Shown here piece by piece: positions 49,626-58,666 of a stretch of DNA of 64,000 nucleotides (position 1 is its first letter; every line of letters starts with the position of its first letter). A program made the position numbers and the translations under genes. The notes under the pieces are model-generated. The model was not told where the DNA came from. It saw only the letters and a list, made by a program, of their open reading frames with translations, and ran no database searches. This DNA is from JAGPDB01 sp046331265 (lineage in GTDB: Bacteria > Actinomycetota > Acidimicrobiia > IMCC26256 > JAGPDB01). The stretch is taken from assembly GCA_046331265.1 (NCBI GenBank), contig JAXLRE010000003.1, positions 1 to 64,000 on the forward strand, read 5' to 3'.

Positions 49626-51407
49626 TCAAGACTTGTTTTCGGTGTTTTTTTCTAGATATTTCGCGCGAATGTCCTCAATACGTTTGATTGCCTCTTGTGT
49701 AGAAAAAAGGTCGTTTCGAATATCTAGTTGTGATATGTGTTGATTTATATCTTTTAAAAATGGAGATTCCTTACAAACAAGAATTTGTCCATGGCGTGTA
49801 CGTACACAAGCTCTCGTAATATGCAATTCATCTAGAGCCCGAGACATTGCGACATATGCTAAACGTGCTTCTTCTTTAATTCTTATGCGGTCGTTATATA
49901 AAGGTACCAGGCCTTTTTCGAAACCTGCGACGATAACAGTATTAAATTCAAGTCCTTTTGCCTGATGAAAAGTTAAAAGAGAAAATCCTGCGCTGTGACT
50001 ATTTGAGCTATCTAATTTTTCCCTTATGTATTCAAAAAAACCATTTACGTCACCGTGTTTATCATAAGGGAAAAGAGAGATATATTCTTTGGCAGCTTTT
50101 CGAAGGTTTAGGTGGACATTAGCTTGTTCTTCGGAAAGTTCACTGCCAGTGGATTTATCTAGCGAATTTATATCATCTAGTGCATCGTAAATAGATTTCC
50201 ATTTACGCTTTTTACGCAATGTTGTTATTTGTTGCCATATTTCTTTTTCAAATTCACTTTTAAACTCATGGCGTCCAACATGATATTTGATTCCTAACTT
50301 ATTAGCTGCATTTATAAAGAGTTGTTTTTGAGAGTTGGTTCTAACTAAAACTGCAATTTCATTTAGCGCTACACCTTTTGCATGAGTTGATGAAATTAAA
50401 TTTAGGACAGATTTTGCTTCTTCATTTTCATCAGAAAAAACATGAACTTTTGGTAATACATTTGAAGGTCTAATTGCTTCAACTTTGTATTCTTCGTTTT
50501 CAATAACGCTAAGTGCAACCTCTACGTTGGCTTTAGTTGATCGATAATTTTTATTTAAAAAAACAACTTGAGATCCTGGAAAGAAATCTGAAAAATTATT
50601 TAAATAAACATCACTTGATCCTGCGAAAGAAAATATAGATTGATTAGGGTCACCAACAACAGTTATGGATCCATTTCCTCCTACAAGCATTTGATATATA
50701 CGCATATGTAAGGGTGTGGTGTCCTGAAACTCATCGACTAGCAGATGTCTATATAAGTATCTCCTTGTATTTAAGAAGTTTTCGTTCTTAAGACGATTAT
50801 GGTATTCGATAAGGAGATCGTCATGGTCCATAAGACCATTGTCTTTAAGGTATTTTTTATATTTTCTTGAAGATTCTAAGAACGACTCTAAAGAAATAGA
50901 TGTTCCGTTTATATGAACATTCTTAAGTATCTTACGAAAGCTTTCATTATCGATTTTGTTTTCATCTATAAATCTTGTTTTACACCATGAAATAATCCGT
51001 AGGATTTTTGTTTGATCTTTAACTTCAAGTTTTTTTAATATCTCAACTGAATTTTCGACAAGGTTACGTATTTTTGTCGAGTTGTCATCATGAAAATTTT
51101 TCAATTCATTTAAAGCAAATGCATGTAAAGTGCCGACAATAGGCCGTTCACGTGAAGTGTCGCCAAATATTTTTGCAATTCTGTTTGCAAGCTCAAATCC
51201 TGCTTTTCTAGTAAAAGTAATTGCAACAATTTGTTCAGGTAAGCATTTTTCAGACTTGATTAAGTATTCAATACGTTTAACTAGGACTCTTGTTTTTCCT
51301 GAACCTGCAGAGGCCACTATGCATAGCCTGCTTGCTGGGCTGTAAGCGGCATTGTGCTGATCTGCGTCGAGATCCATATATAAATTTTGTTCAGCAAATG
51401 TCACCAT
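49626..51407 (-). CDS. UvrD/PcrA-family DNA helicase (compact, UvrD2-like)
   Basis: Superfamily 1A helicase. Motifs in order: VASAGSGKTRVLVKRI (Walker A), AITFTRKAGFELANRI, LLVDEFQDTTPLHMRIYQML, VVGDPNQSIFSFAGS, LNKNYRST, LLTFHQAKGLEFNTVIVAGFEKGLVP and RLAYVAMSRA. At about 593 residues it is shorter than UvrD/PcrA (about 720), mainly in the 2B part. No HRDC domain is seen. The ATG at 51407 is chosen because GACTAT lies 6 nt upstream; later ATG 51377 is possible. Divergent from the ACT-domain gene. Confidence 0.87.
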   Translation of the reverse strand: MVTFAEQNLYMDLDADQHNAAYSPASRLCIVASAGSGKTRVLVKRIEYLIKSEKCLPEQIVAITFTRKAGFELANRIAKIFGDTSRERPIVGTLHAFALNELKNFHDDNSTKIRNLVENSVEILKKLEVKDQTKILRIISWCKTRFIDENKIDNESFRKILKNVHINGTSISLESFLESSRKYKKYLKDNGLMDHDDLLIEYHNRLKNENFLNTRRYLYRHLLVDEFQDTTPLHMRIYQMLVGGNGSITVVGDPNQSIFSFAGSSDVYLNNFSDFFPGSQVVFLNKNYRSTKANVEVALSVIENEEYKVEAIRPSNVLPKVHVFSDENEEAKSVLNLISSTHAKGVALNEIAVLVRTNSQKQLFINAANKLGIKYHVGRHEFKSEFEKEIWQQITTLRKKRKWKSIYDALDDINSLDKSTGSELSEEQANVHLNLRKAAKEYISLFPYDKHGDVNGFFEYIREKLDSSNSHSAGFSLLTFHQAKGLEFNTVIVAGFEKGLVPLYNDRIRIKEEARLAYVAMSRALDELHITRACVRTRHGQILVCKESPFLKDINQHISQLDIRNDLFSTQEAIKRIEDIRAKYLEKNTENKS

Positions 51408-51457
51408 TAAAAGATAGTCAATAAACTTAATCGACGTCACATGCAAGCATTTAGCAG

Positions 51458-51463
51458 TAGTAT
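51458..51463 (+). promoter_or_regulatory. Putative -10 box for leaderless ACT-domain gene
   Basis: TAGTAT, 6 nt before the ATG at 51470. Confidence 0.5.
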
Positions 51464-51469
51464 TTATAC

Positions 51470-51997
51470 ATGCGTTGCGCTATTAGTATTTTTGGTACAG
51501 ATCGACCTGGGATAATTGCAAATGTGACTTCGATACTTGCAGATAATTCTGTAAATATTGAAGATGCATCTATGACATTGCTTCAAGGTCATTTCGCGAT
51601 GATATTGGTGGCAGAAATAAATGCAGATAAATATGAAAAAGTTCAAGAAACTTTAAATGGCCATTCTCAACTAGAGAATGTTTCTTTTAATTTTCTAGAG
51701 ATTGAAGATGTGCCTGAGGTAGAACCTACTAGTTCAATATCTAAGTACGTTTTTCACTTATCCGTTTCAGACACACCAGGTATTGTCGCAAGTGTGACAC
51801 AAGTTCTATCTAAATATGGTGCAAATATTGTTGACTGTGCAACAAGAAAAAACAATGACACTGGTGTATTTACGATGATTCTCGATGTTGATGTTGAAAC
51901 AGATAAAGAAGATGAAGTCGTAAAAGAAATTGATAAAGTAACCCATCAGTATTCAGGCGACATTGTGTTTCAGAAATTAGATGATGTTGATCTTTAA
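51470..51997 (+). CDS. Two-ACT-domain protein (GcvR-like amino acid sensor)
   Basis: 175 residues forming two ACT domains (about 1-82 and 92-172). Each begins with the same pattern: ISIFGTDRPGIIANVTSILADNSVNIEDAS and LSVSDTPGIVASVTQVLSKYGANIVDCA. This is the architecture of GcvR, which regulates glycine cleavage in proteobacteria, but such proteins in actinobacteria are not characterised. Amino acid binding is likely. The peptide deformylase gene begins on the next base. Confidence 0.8.
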   Translation: MRCAISIFGTDRPGIIANVTSILADNSVNIEDASMTLLQGHFAMILVAEINADKYEKVQETLNGHSQLENVSFNFLEIEDVPEVEPTSSISKYVFHLSVSDTPGIVASVTQVLSKYGANIVDCATRKNNDTGVFTMILDVDVETDKEDEVVKEIDKVTHQYSGDIVFQKLDDVDL

Positions 51998-52501
51998 ATG
52001 TGTAACAACGAAATAGTTTTATATCCAAACGAAATACTCAAATCAAAAACAAAAAGTGTTGATGATGTTAATTCTGAAGAAATTCAGAATTATATAGATG
52101 ATCTTTTAAACACGATGAATGCATACAACCACTGTGTTGGTCTAGCCGCAAATCAGATAGGTATTAATTACCAGATTTTTGTTGCGGATGCTTCAAAAAA
52201 TAAAAGCTGTAACATGTCTCATGGTTTGATCATTGCAGTTAACCCAAAGGTTACTGTCAGCGAAGGAACAGAAATTTCTCGGGAAGGTTGTATGAGTGTA
52301 CCTGACCTTACAGGTAACGTGACGCGTTCTGTCCAACTTGAATTTGAGGCGCGAGATCGAAATGGTGAAGTTTTCAACTTAAGCGTGAATGGATTTGAAG
52401 CTAGAGTTATTCAACATGAAATAGACCATCTAAATGGCAAAGTCTTTTTAGATAGGGTCAAATCAGCCCGAGATGTGTATTCACGTAAGAAATATAGGTA
52501 A
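51998..52501 (+). CDS. def: Peptide deformylase
   Basis: Removes the formyl group from nascent proteins. All three motifs are present: VGLAANQIG (GxGLAAxQxG), EGCMSVP (EGCLS type; metal Cys) and VIQHEIDHLNG (HExxH). The Met in place of Leu in the second motif is a conservative change. 167 residues. It starts immediately after the ACT gene. Confidence 0.95.
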   Translation: MCNNEIVLYPNEILKSKTKSVDDVNSEEIQNYIDDLLNTMNAYNHCVGLAANQIGINYQIFVADASKNKSCNMSHGLIIAVNPKVTVSEGTEISREGCMSVPDLTGNVTRSVQLEFEARDRNGEVFNLSVNGFEARVIQHEIDHLNGKVFLDRVKSARDVYSRKKYR

Positions 52502-52533
52502 AGCCTATTCCGTATTTTTCTATATAAGAGAAC

Positions 52534-52539
52534 TAATAT
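52534..52539 (+). promoter_or_regulatory. Putative -10 box for leaderless PH/SHOCT gene
   Basis: TAATAT, 6 nt before the ATG at 52546. Confidence 0.5.
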
Positions 52540-52545
52540 TTACGA

Positions 52546-53241
52546 ATGGCTTATCCAAGAGAATTATTAAATGATGGAGAAGAGCTTTCGCTCGACCTTC
52601 GTCCACACTGGTGGTTTTTTGCTAGAAACTTCCTTTTTGGTGGTGTGCTTCTAATCGCTTTAATTGTAATCGGATTTATTCCAAGTGGTGATTCGACAGC
52701 TAAAACTGGTTCGACAGAGAATCTTCTATATGTAGCACAAAAATATGCTCTTCTTATTTGGTTTATAGTTTTACTTGTCTGGGCTTTTTTTCTTGTAGCA
52801 GCATATCTGCAATGGATCTATACATTGTTTGTTGTAACAAGTGACAGAATAATTTATCGCCATGGTGTTATCGCAAAAAGAGGAATCGAAATTCCGTTAG
52901 AACGTTTGAACAATATAAATTTTGAGCAAACAATATTCGAACGAATAATTGGTGCTGGCACATTGATTATTGAATCTGCTGGTGAAGACGGACGCAGTAC
53001 ATTTAAGGATGTTCGCCATCCTGACGCTGTACAACAAGAAATAAATCGATGCCGTGAAATTAATGATCGCAATACTTCACGTTACGCAACAGAAGGTCTA
53101 GAAAGTCTCATATCAAACGGCGGTCATTCTATGATGTCGATACCTGAGCAAATAGAAAAACTGGCACAGCTTCGAGATCAGAATGTAATTACAGAAGCAG
53201 AATTTATCGAGAAGAAACAAAGACTTCTAGATCAAATGTGA
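52546..53241 (+). CDS. Bacterial PH-domain membrane protein with C-terminal SHOCT domain
   Basis: 231 residues. Two transmembrane helices (about 26-47 and 68-92) are followed by a bPH2-type domain (about 95-170: YTLFVVTSDRIIYRHGVIAKRGIEIPLERLNNINFEQTIFERIIGAGTLIIES in order). A SHOCT domain ends the protein (about 198-231, SIPEQIEKLAQLRDQNVITEAEFIEKKQRLL). This composition is widespread in actinobacteria. PH parts may assemble into rings; function is not established. TAATAT lies 6 nt before the ATG. Its TGA overlaps the next ATG by one base. Confidence 0.85.
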   Translation: MAYPRELLNDGEELSLDLRPHWWFFARNFLFGGVLLIALIVIGFIPSGDSTAKTGSTENLLYVAQKYALLIWFIVLLVWAFFLVAAYLQWIYTLFVVTSDRIIYRHGVIAKRGIEIPLERLNNINFEQTIFERIIGAGTLIIESAGEDGRSTFKDVRHPDAVQQEINRCREINDRNTSRYATEGLESLISNGGHSMMSIPEQIEKLAQLRDQNVITEAEFIEKKQRLLDQM

Positions 53242-53618
53242 TGAATGAACTAGAACGTTTTCACCACGACTTTGCATACTTAGCAATTGCAATAAATATT
53301 CTTGCAAGTATCTGGATGTTTTTATCTTTAAAAATTGTGGATTTAAAAAGGAAAAAATATTTCTTTGCGCCTGTTTACATTGGTTGGTTAGCAATATGTG
53401 TTCAAGCATTTTTAGGCATATCACTTTTCATGTCAGGCGAAAAACTAGGAACTGGAAAAGGTTTTCATTATTTCTACGGATTCATTGCGATGATGACTGC
53501 AGCAATTTTGTTTTCATATTCTAAAACGATGGGAAAAAAGAAAATACTTATATATGCGGTTTCTTCTTTGTTTTTAGGCGGACTGGGCATTAGAGCAGCT
53601 TGGATTGCTTTCTCTTAA
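53241..53618 (+). CDS. Small four-helix membrane protein of unknown function
   Basis: 125 residues with four hydrophobic segments (about 10-28, 44-62, 75-93, 98-118). Histidines occur at the N-terminus (FHHDF) and in the loop GKGFHYFYGF. This layout resembles small heme-binding membrane proteins, but no family is certain. The ATG at 53241 overlaps the preceding TGA; a GTG three bases upstream is less likely. It forms an operon with the PH/SHOCT gene. Confidence 0.65.
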   Translation: MNELERFHHDFAYLAIAINILASIWMFLSLKIVDLKRKKYFFAPVYIGWLAICVQAFLGISLFMSGEKLGTGKGFHYFYGFIAMMTAAILFSYSKTMGKKKILIYAVSSLFLGGLGIRAAWIAFS

Positions 53619-53648
53619 GTTTTTGGACAGAAAACCCGACTGTTGGTC

Positions 53649-53654
53649 TAGAAT
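53649..53654 (+). promoter_or_regulatory. Putative -10 box for leaderless ddl transcript
   Basis: TAGAAT, 6 nt before the ATG at 53661. TTGGAC about 20 nt upstream is a weak -35 candidate. Confidence 0.55.
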
Positions 53655-53660
53655 AAATCT

Positions 53661-54749
53661 ATGGATAAGCAATTTAAAGATTCACGTTTACGAGTTGGCG
53701 TTATTTATGGTGGACAAAGCGCTGAAAGAGATGTCTCTGCTGTAAGTGCTCGTGCTGTAGTGCAAAATCTTGATCCTGAAAAATATGAAGTTCTTCCTGT
53801 TGTTATTACTGAAACTGGCGAGTGGGTTTTTGCTGAAGAAACATATAAACAACTTCAACAGTCAAGATTCGAACTTCCTAAGTCGTTATCACTTAATGGT
53901 GCTGAACTTGTAGAAAGATCTGGCGCTATTGCTGTTGGTGGCAATCCGGTAGATATTGTGATCCCTATGCTTCATGGTCCTTATGGAGAAGATGGAACGA
54001 TTCAGGGTCTATTAGAAATGGCAGATATCCCATATGTTGGTACATCAGTTTTAGGTTCAGCGATATGTATGAACAAAATTGCGTGTAAAAATATGTTGAC
54101 ATCGCATTTAATTCCGATTGCTCCGTTTATTTATACACGCGAAAGTGAACTAGTTGGTTTTGTCGATAAAGTCGAAACAATTATTTCATATCCTTGTTTT
54201 GTTAAACCAGCAAATCTTGGTTCTTCAGTTGGTATAACTAAAGCACATGATCGAGATGAACTTGCAGATGCAATTGAAATTGCTTTGAAATATGACGAAT
54301 GGATTGTTGTAGAAAAAGCTGTTGATGCACGCGAAATTGAACTATCTGTAATGGGTGATGTAGACGTTCAAGCTAGTGTTCCAGGAGAAATTGTTCCCGG
54401 CGAAGAGTTTTATTCTTATACCGATAAATATGTGACAGATGCAGCTGAGCTTAGGATCCCTGCACCATTGTCTGAACGTGAAATGGCTGCGGCACAAGAC
54501 TTAGCTATACGTGCATATAAAGCTTTGTGCTGTGACGGTATGGCTCGAGTTGATTTATTTTATGAAAAGGGAACAGGCAAGTGGATGGTTAATGAACTAA
54601 ACACTATTCCAGGATTTACCCCTATATCGATGTTTCCAAAACTTTTTGAATATTCAGGTAAAAGTTATTCACAGCTCTTGGATGAATTAATTGCAATCGC
54701 ACTAGATCGTCATGATCGACGTAACTCTAAGAAAAATCTAGAACATTAA
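53661..54749 (+). CDS. ddl: D-alanine-D-alanine ligase
   Basis: ATP-grasp enzyme joining two D-Ala for peptidoglycan. VGVIYGGQSAERDVSAVSA opens the fold. LHGPYGEDGTIQGLLEMADIPYVG and CFVKPANLGSSVGITKAHDRDEL are diagnostic, and MARVDLFYEK and VNELNTIPGFTPISMFPKL hold the metal and D-Ala residues. Length 362 is normal. Probably leaderless (TAGAAT 6 nt upstream). Confidence 0.96.
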   Translation: MDKQFKDSRLRVGVIYGGQSAERDVSAVSARAVVQNLDPEKYEVLPVVITETGEWVFAEETYKQLQQSRFELPKSLSLNGAELVERSGAIAVGGNPVDIVIPMLHGPYGEDGTIQGLLEMADIPYVGTSVLGSAICMNKIACKNMLTSHLIPIAPFIYTRESELVGFVDKVETIISYPCFVKPANLGSSVGITKAHDRDELADAIEIALKYDEWIVVEKAVDAREIELSVMGDVDVQASVPGEIVPGEEFYSYTDKYVTDAAELRIPAPLSEREMAAAQDLAIRAYKALCCDGMARVDLFYEKGTGKWMVNELNTIPGFTPISMFPKLFEYSGKSYSQLLDELIAIALDRHDRRNSKKNLEH

Positions 54750-54752
54750 AAG

Positions 54753-54998
54753 TTATATGTGAACAACTGGGCAAGTTAGCGTTCTAGTTATTCCTCCAAT
54801 TTTTTGGATATCAGATACAACTTTTTTGCCTAAATCGTCCATCGTTTCTGCTTCAACTTTAACTAGAACATCATATGGTCCAGTTATTGCGTCTACAAAA
54901 ACAACACCGTTAACTTGATTAGCTGCTGTCGCAACACCTGATGCTGCACCAACTTCGCTTTGGATAAGGATATGCTGAAACTGCCATTGTTGAATCAT
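54753..54998 (-). CDS. Single-domain AsnC/Lrp ligand-binding (RAM) protein
   Basis: 81 residues that form only the RAM/AsnC ligand-binding domain: AAANQVNGVVFVDAITGPYDVLVKVEAETMDDLGKKVVSDIQKIGGITRTLTC. The helix-turn-helix of full Lrp proteins is absent. Such proteins oligomerise and sense amino acids, possibly by joining full-length Lrp. AGGA precedes the ATG. A 17-nt palindrome lies 36 nt upstream of the start and recurs before the threonine aldolase gene. Confidence 0.8.
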   Translation of the reverse strand: MIQQWQFQHILIQSEVGAASGVATAANQVNGVVFVDAITGPYDVLVKVEAETMDDLGKKVVSDIQKIGGITRTLTCPVVHI

Positions 54999-55027
54999 AG
55001 CCCATTTCCTAAGCTGCTTGGTGTTAC

Positions 55028-55075
55028 GATTTTCTATCGAAATTCGATAGTAAACAAACCCGCCCCAACACGGGG
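55028..55075 (-). promoter_or_regulatory. Composite palindromic element (copy 1)
   Basis: Read on the minus strand: CCCCGTGTTGGGG (55075-55063), 12 nt, the 17-nt palindrome CTATCGAATTTCGATAG (55050-55034), then AAAATC. The same blocks in the same order occur on the plus strand at 63102-63143. It lies 36 nt upstream of the AsnC-like gene and about 85 bp upstream of 55136. Confidence 0.55.
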
Positions 55076-55123
55076 TAAGCGGTAGCTAAATATGGGAGAA
55101 TTGCCCGAAAATTCGCATTTTGA

Positions 55124-55129
55124 TATTAT
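55124..55129 (+). promoter_or_regulatory. Putative -10 box for leaderless gene 55136
   Basis: TATTAT, 6 nt before the ATG at 55136. Confidence 0.5.
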
Positions 55130-55135
55130 TTTTAC

Positions 55136-56485
55136 ATGGGAATTTTTAAACGAACACCTCAAATAACGATTTCAGACGATGTATTGGCAGAAATTGGTCG
55201 ACGAAAAACAGAACGTGAAAGAGTTATTGCAGAAAATGAAGTTACTCCGGAAAAAGTGCGAGCAGCAATAACAGATCGTGATTGGGCTCGCTTGGAAAAA
55301 CTTTTTAGAACCAATGATCATTTTATTGTCAATTACGCAGATATAACTGATGAAGAACGGAGAGGTATTGAAGATCTTCATGATGAGATCACTGAACTAA
55401 TACGAAATTCAGATGTCACACCAGAATTAGTTTCGTTTATTTCATTTTATTATGAGCGTACATGGATCGGTGTGGAAGACGTTGATGCCCTGTGTGCTGA
55501 TCGAATTGATGAAGCAGGCCTAGAGATACGAATTACTTTTCCAAATCTTAAATGGGGGACTCCTCCACGCGACATAGCTGAATTTATATCGAAATCAGAT
55601 TTATTTACGAGTAAATTTGGCGAGAAGCTTGTTAGCCATGTAATTAGTCATATTCGTATTGATAACGCTGCCGATGCTGAAGAATTTGCAACGGCACTCG
55701 ATCCGATTATTGACTTAAAAGGCGATTGGAATTTATATGGCTTCTTGAGAAGATTTGAAGGATTAGATGACTTCCAACTGATAATCGACAAATCACAATT
55801 TCAAAAAATGTTAAGAAATAGTCAAAATGGTTCAGTAGCTTATCTATTAGCAAATGGAAAGTATCCAAATGTAGATCATAGTGATTTTGAAATTGCTGTT
55901 AGGGCTATTGGGGAAGAAAATATCCATCCATTTTCTGGCGGCACTGAAAACAGCCAAACTAACGTCGCAAAATTAATTTTAGATAAATTACCAAAAGTAA
56001 CTAAATCTGATATTGATGTAATCGTAGAACAATTGACTTTACATCCAACCAACTCTCAGCTAAACCTGATACTTTCAAAAGCTCTTGATAAATTACCTTC
56101 ACGAAACGGTAGTAACGATGCCATAGTCTCAGCGTTAATACCTCTTAATAGAGACGGTGTTACAAAAGTATTAATTGAAAAAGGCATCTATTCTCCAGAT
56201 TCAGAAAGCATCACTCGCTTTTTTACTGAAGGACATTACGGTTCGGTTGAAGCGTTGGCCGTAAAAGGATTTATACCTAGTTCAGAAGAATTCGATAGAG
56301 CGCTAAGCGATGAAAGGAGCGATTTAATCGGAATGTTCATTGCTAACGGTTATGTTCCATCAACAGTCGATCAAGTCCGTGCATTGCCAGACTATATAAT
56401 GACAGCTCTTGAAGAACGACTTAGCGCTAACGGTGTAAAAATACCAACAGTTGCAACGAATTTAATAGAAGCACCTGGCCTTTAA
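55136..56485 (+). CDS. Helical-repeat protein of unknown function (449 aa)
   Basis: No family recognised. Soluble. The N-terminal part (about 1-130) is acidic and helical. From about 225 the sequence suggests an alpha solenoid with ankyrin-like units: SVAYLLANGKYPNVDHSDFEIAVRAI, VTKVLIEKGIYSPDSESITRFFTEG, SVEALAVKGFIPSSEEFDRALS and DLIGMFIANGYVPS share spacing and an LxxxGxxP-type turn. This points to protein-protein binding. Leaderless-type start (TATTAT 6 nt upstream). Its stop abuts the convergent PEPCK gene. Confidence 0.7.
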   Translation: MGIFKRTPQITISDDVLAEIGRRKTERERVIAENEVTPEKVRAAITDRDWARLEKLFRTNDHFIVNYADITDEERRGIEDLHDEITELIRNSDVTPELVSFISFYYERTWIGVEDVDALCADRIDEAGLEIRITFPNLKWGTPPRDIAEFISKSDLFTSKFGEKLVSHVISHIRIDNAADAEEFATALDPIIDLKGDWNLYGFLRRFEGLDDFQLIIDKSQFQKMLRNSQNGSVAYLLANGKYPNVDHSDFEIAVRAIGEENIHPFSGGTENSQTNVAKLILDKLPKVTKSDIDVIVEQLTLHPTNSQLNLILSKALDKLPSRNGSNDAIVSALIPLNRDGVTKVLIEKGIYSPDSESITRFFTEGHYGSVEALAVKGFIPSSEEFDRALSDERSDLIGMFIANGYVPSTVDQVRALPDYIMTALEERLSANGVKIPTVATNLIEAPGL

Positions 56486-58315
56486 TCAAATAACATCAAC
56501 ATCCATTTCATTAACGCGTTTAGTTAGATTTTCTAGTTGTACGCCAAGAGCTGAAGGTAAACGGTCACCAAAAGTCTCATAGTGAGATGCAATAGATTCG
56601 CATTCTGTTTCCCATTGAGATTTTCTTACAGCCAATGCTCTAGCAACGTAATCTGAATTTAATGCGTTATCGAAATTGATTTCTTCTGCATGAGCAACAA
56701 TTCCAACAGGTGTCTCAACACCATCAGTTCTACCTTCAAGACGATCAATGATCCATGATAAGACACGAATATTGTCACCAAAACCAGCCCATAGAAATTC
56801 GCCAGTTCCGTCAGCTTTTCTAAACCAGTTAACACCATAGATCCTAGGTAATTTATCTCTATCAATTTTGTCTTCCATTGACAGCCAATGTGCAAAGTAG
56901 TCACCCATGTTATATCCGCAAAACGGCAACATAGCCATAGGATCACGACGAACTTCACCGACCACACCTTCAGCGGCTGCAGTTTTTTCAGACGCAATTG
57001 CGCTTGCTATGAAAACACCATGCTCCCAGTCGAATGCTTCATATACCAAAGGAACAGTTGTAGCTCGCCGTCCACCTAACAATATTGCGCTAATTGGAAC
57101 ACCAGCAGGATCTTCCCATTCTGGAGCAATAGATGGGCACTGAGAAGCAGGTGCAGTGAAACGTGAATTTGGATGAGCAGCCACTTCACCAGAAGCAGGA
57201 TCATAAGGTTCGTGCTTCCAAGTTGTTAAGTTTTCTGGTGCTTGTTTTGTTAAACCTTCCCACCATATGTCGCCATCTTGTGTAATTGCAGTATTGGTAA
57301 ATATCGTGTTCTTGTCCAATGTTCCTAAACCATTAGGATTAGTTTTTTCAGATGTTCCAGGTGCTACACCAAAGACACCGAACTCTGGGTTAATTGCGCG
57401 AAGGCGACCATCTGATCCGATCTTCATCCAAGCGATATCATCACCGATCATTTCAACTTTGTATCCAGGTAAAGAAGGAACAACCATCGCTAAATTAGTT
57501 TTACCGCATGCGGATGGAAATGCTCCAGCCATATAATGAACTTCGCCGCGCGGAGAAGTTACTTTAATTATCAACATGTGTTCAGCTAACCAGCCCTCGT
57601 CGCGTGCAATAACGCTTGCTATACGTAGAGCAAAACATTTTTTACCTAATAACGCATTGCCGCCATATCCTGAACCATAAGACCATATTTCTCTTGTCTC
57701 TGGGTAATGAACAATATATTTTTCATTATTACAAGGCCAAGGAACATCTTCTTTTTTGTTTCCAGATTCATCGATTAATGCCATACCAACACTATGAACA
57801 CATGGAACATAGTTTGTTGAATCACCAAGTTGATCTAAAACTTTTGATCCCATGCGAGTCATTGTCCTCATGGAAAGTGCTACATAAGGTGAGTCAGTCA
57901 ATTCGACACCAATATAAGAAAGTGGGGAACCAAGCGGTCCCATACAAAATGGAACAACATACATAGTTCGTCCTTGCATGGTGCCATCAAACTTTTCGTT
58001 TAAGATCGATCGCATTTTTTCAGGATCCATCCAGTTATTTGTTGGCCCGGCATCTACTTCTTTTTCTGAACAAATAAAAGTACGATCTTCAACACGCGCT
58101 ACGTCACTAGGATCAGAAGTTGCCCAATAACTATTTGGTCTTAACTCCTCATTTAGTTTTGTGAGAGTTTTCGAGTTAATTAATAATGATATTAAATAAT
58201 CTTTTTCTTCTTCGCTACCGTCACACCAGTGAACACTCTCTGGCTTTGTCAGGTTAGCAACTTGGTTTACCCAATCGATAAGGTGAGCATTTTTGGTATT
58301 AGGTTGTTGGACCAT
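56486..58315 (-). CDS. pckG: Phosphoenolpyruvate carboxykinase (GTP)
   Basis: Converts oxaloacetate and GTP to PEP, linking the TCA cycle to gluconeogenesis. The GTP-type signature FPSACGKTNLAMV (P-loop with the reactive Cys) is present. GSGYGGNALLGKKCFALRIAS, MIGDDIAWMK (metal Asp) and NPEFGVFGVAPGTS are typical. The length of 609 matches the GTP class rather than the ATP class (about 530). AAAGGAAG precedes the ATG. Confidence 0.96.
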   Translation of the reverse strand: MVQQPNTKNAHLIDWVNQVANLTKPESVHWCDGSEEEKDYLISLLINSKTLTKLNEELRPNSYWATSDPSDVARVEDRTFICSEKEVDAGPTNNWMDPEKMRSILNEKFDGTMQGRTMYVVPFCMGPLGSPLSYIGVELTDSPYVALSMRTMTRMGSKVLDQLGDSTNYVPCVHSVGMALIDESGNKKEDVPWPCNNEKYIVHYPETREIWSYGSGYGGNALLGKKCFALRIASVIARDEGWLAEHMLIIKVTSPRGEVHYMAGAFPSACGKTNLAMVVPSLPGYKVEMIGDDIAWMKIGSDGRLRAINPEFGVFGVAPGTSEKTNPNGLGTLDKNTIFTNTAITQDGDIWWEGLTKQAPENLTTWKHEPYDPASGEVAAHPNSRFTAPASQCPSIAPEWEDPAGVPISAILLGGRRATTVPLVYEAFDWEHGVFIASAIASEKTAAAEGVVGEVRRDPMAMLPFCGYNMGDYFAHWLSMEDKIDRDKLPRIYGVNWFRKADGTGEFLWAGFGDNIRVLSWIIDRLEGRTDGVETPVGIVAHAEEINFDNALNSDYVARALAVRKSQWETECESIASHYETFGDRLPSALGVQLENLTKRVNEMDVDVI

Positions 58316-58418
58316 TTATCTTCCTTTAAATGTAGATTGGTTTATTTATATAACCCTATACCTAGAAATAGTTTCCAGGTAAATAATTGTGAAGAAAATA
58401 TTGATGTTGACCTAAGGT

Positions 58419-58649
58419 TTATACACGTGCGGTAGAGATACCCATGTCACCTTCGGATCCTATACGAACATTTATCGCGTGAGAGTCATCATCTATTTCA
58501 AAATTAACTCGTTGTCCTTGGCGCAATATATTGAATATTGAATTATCCAATGCGCTGGTCGATAGTGGATATATGGTCCTATCTGCGGTATCAGACATAA
58601 CGGTACCATTTTGGGTTGCTGGATCGAAAGATACAATTACTCCTTGCAT
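58419..58649 (-). CDS. Cold-shock-domain-like small protein
   Basis: 76 residues with a beta-barrel pattern like cold-shock domains: MQGVIVSFDPATQNGTVMSDTADRTIYP, then RQGQRVNFEIDDDSHAINVRIG. The RNP1 aromatic motif of true Csp proteins (KGFGFI) is replaced by QNGTVM, so nucleic-acid binding is uncertain. The ATG lies 6 nt after TAGGCT on the minus strand, within the 17-bp bidirectional promoter shared with recG. Confidence 0.55.
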   Translation of the reverse strand: MQGVIVSFDPATQNGTVMSDTADRTIYPLSTSALDNSIFNILRQGQRVNFEIDDDSHAINVRIGSEGDMGISTARV

Positions 58650-58666
58650 ATGATTAGCCTAGTTCT
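58650..58666. promoter_or_regulatory. 17-bp bidirectional leaderless promoter region
   Basis: The block TAGCCTA (58655-58661) provides TAGCCT on the plus strand and TAGGCT on the minus strand. Each is followed by exactly 6 nt and a start codon (ATG 58667 and ATG 58649). The two -10 boxes are offset by one base. Confidence 0.6.

Noticed and set aside
57616..57966. Plus-strand ORF inside the PEPCK gene
   Set aside because: Antisense shadow of a highly conserved enzyme, with no promoter or ribosome site.
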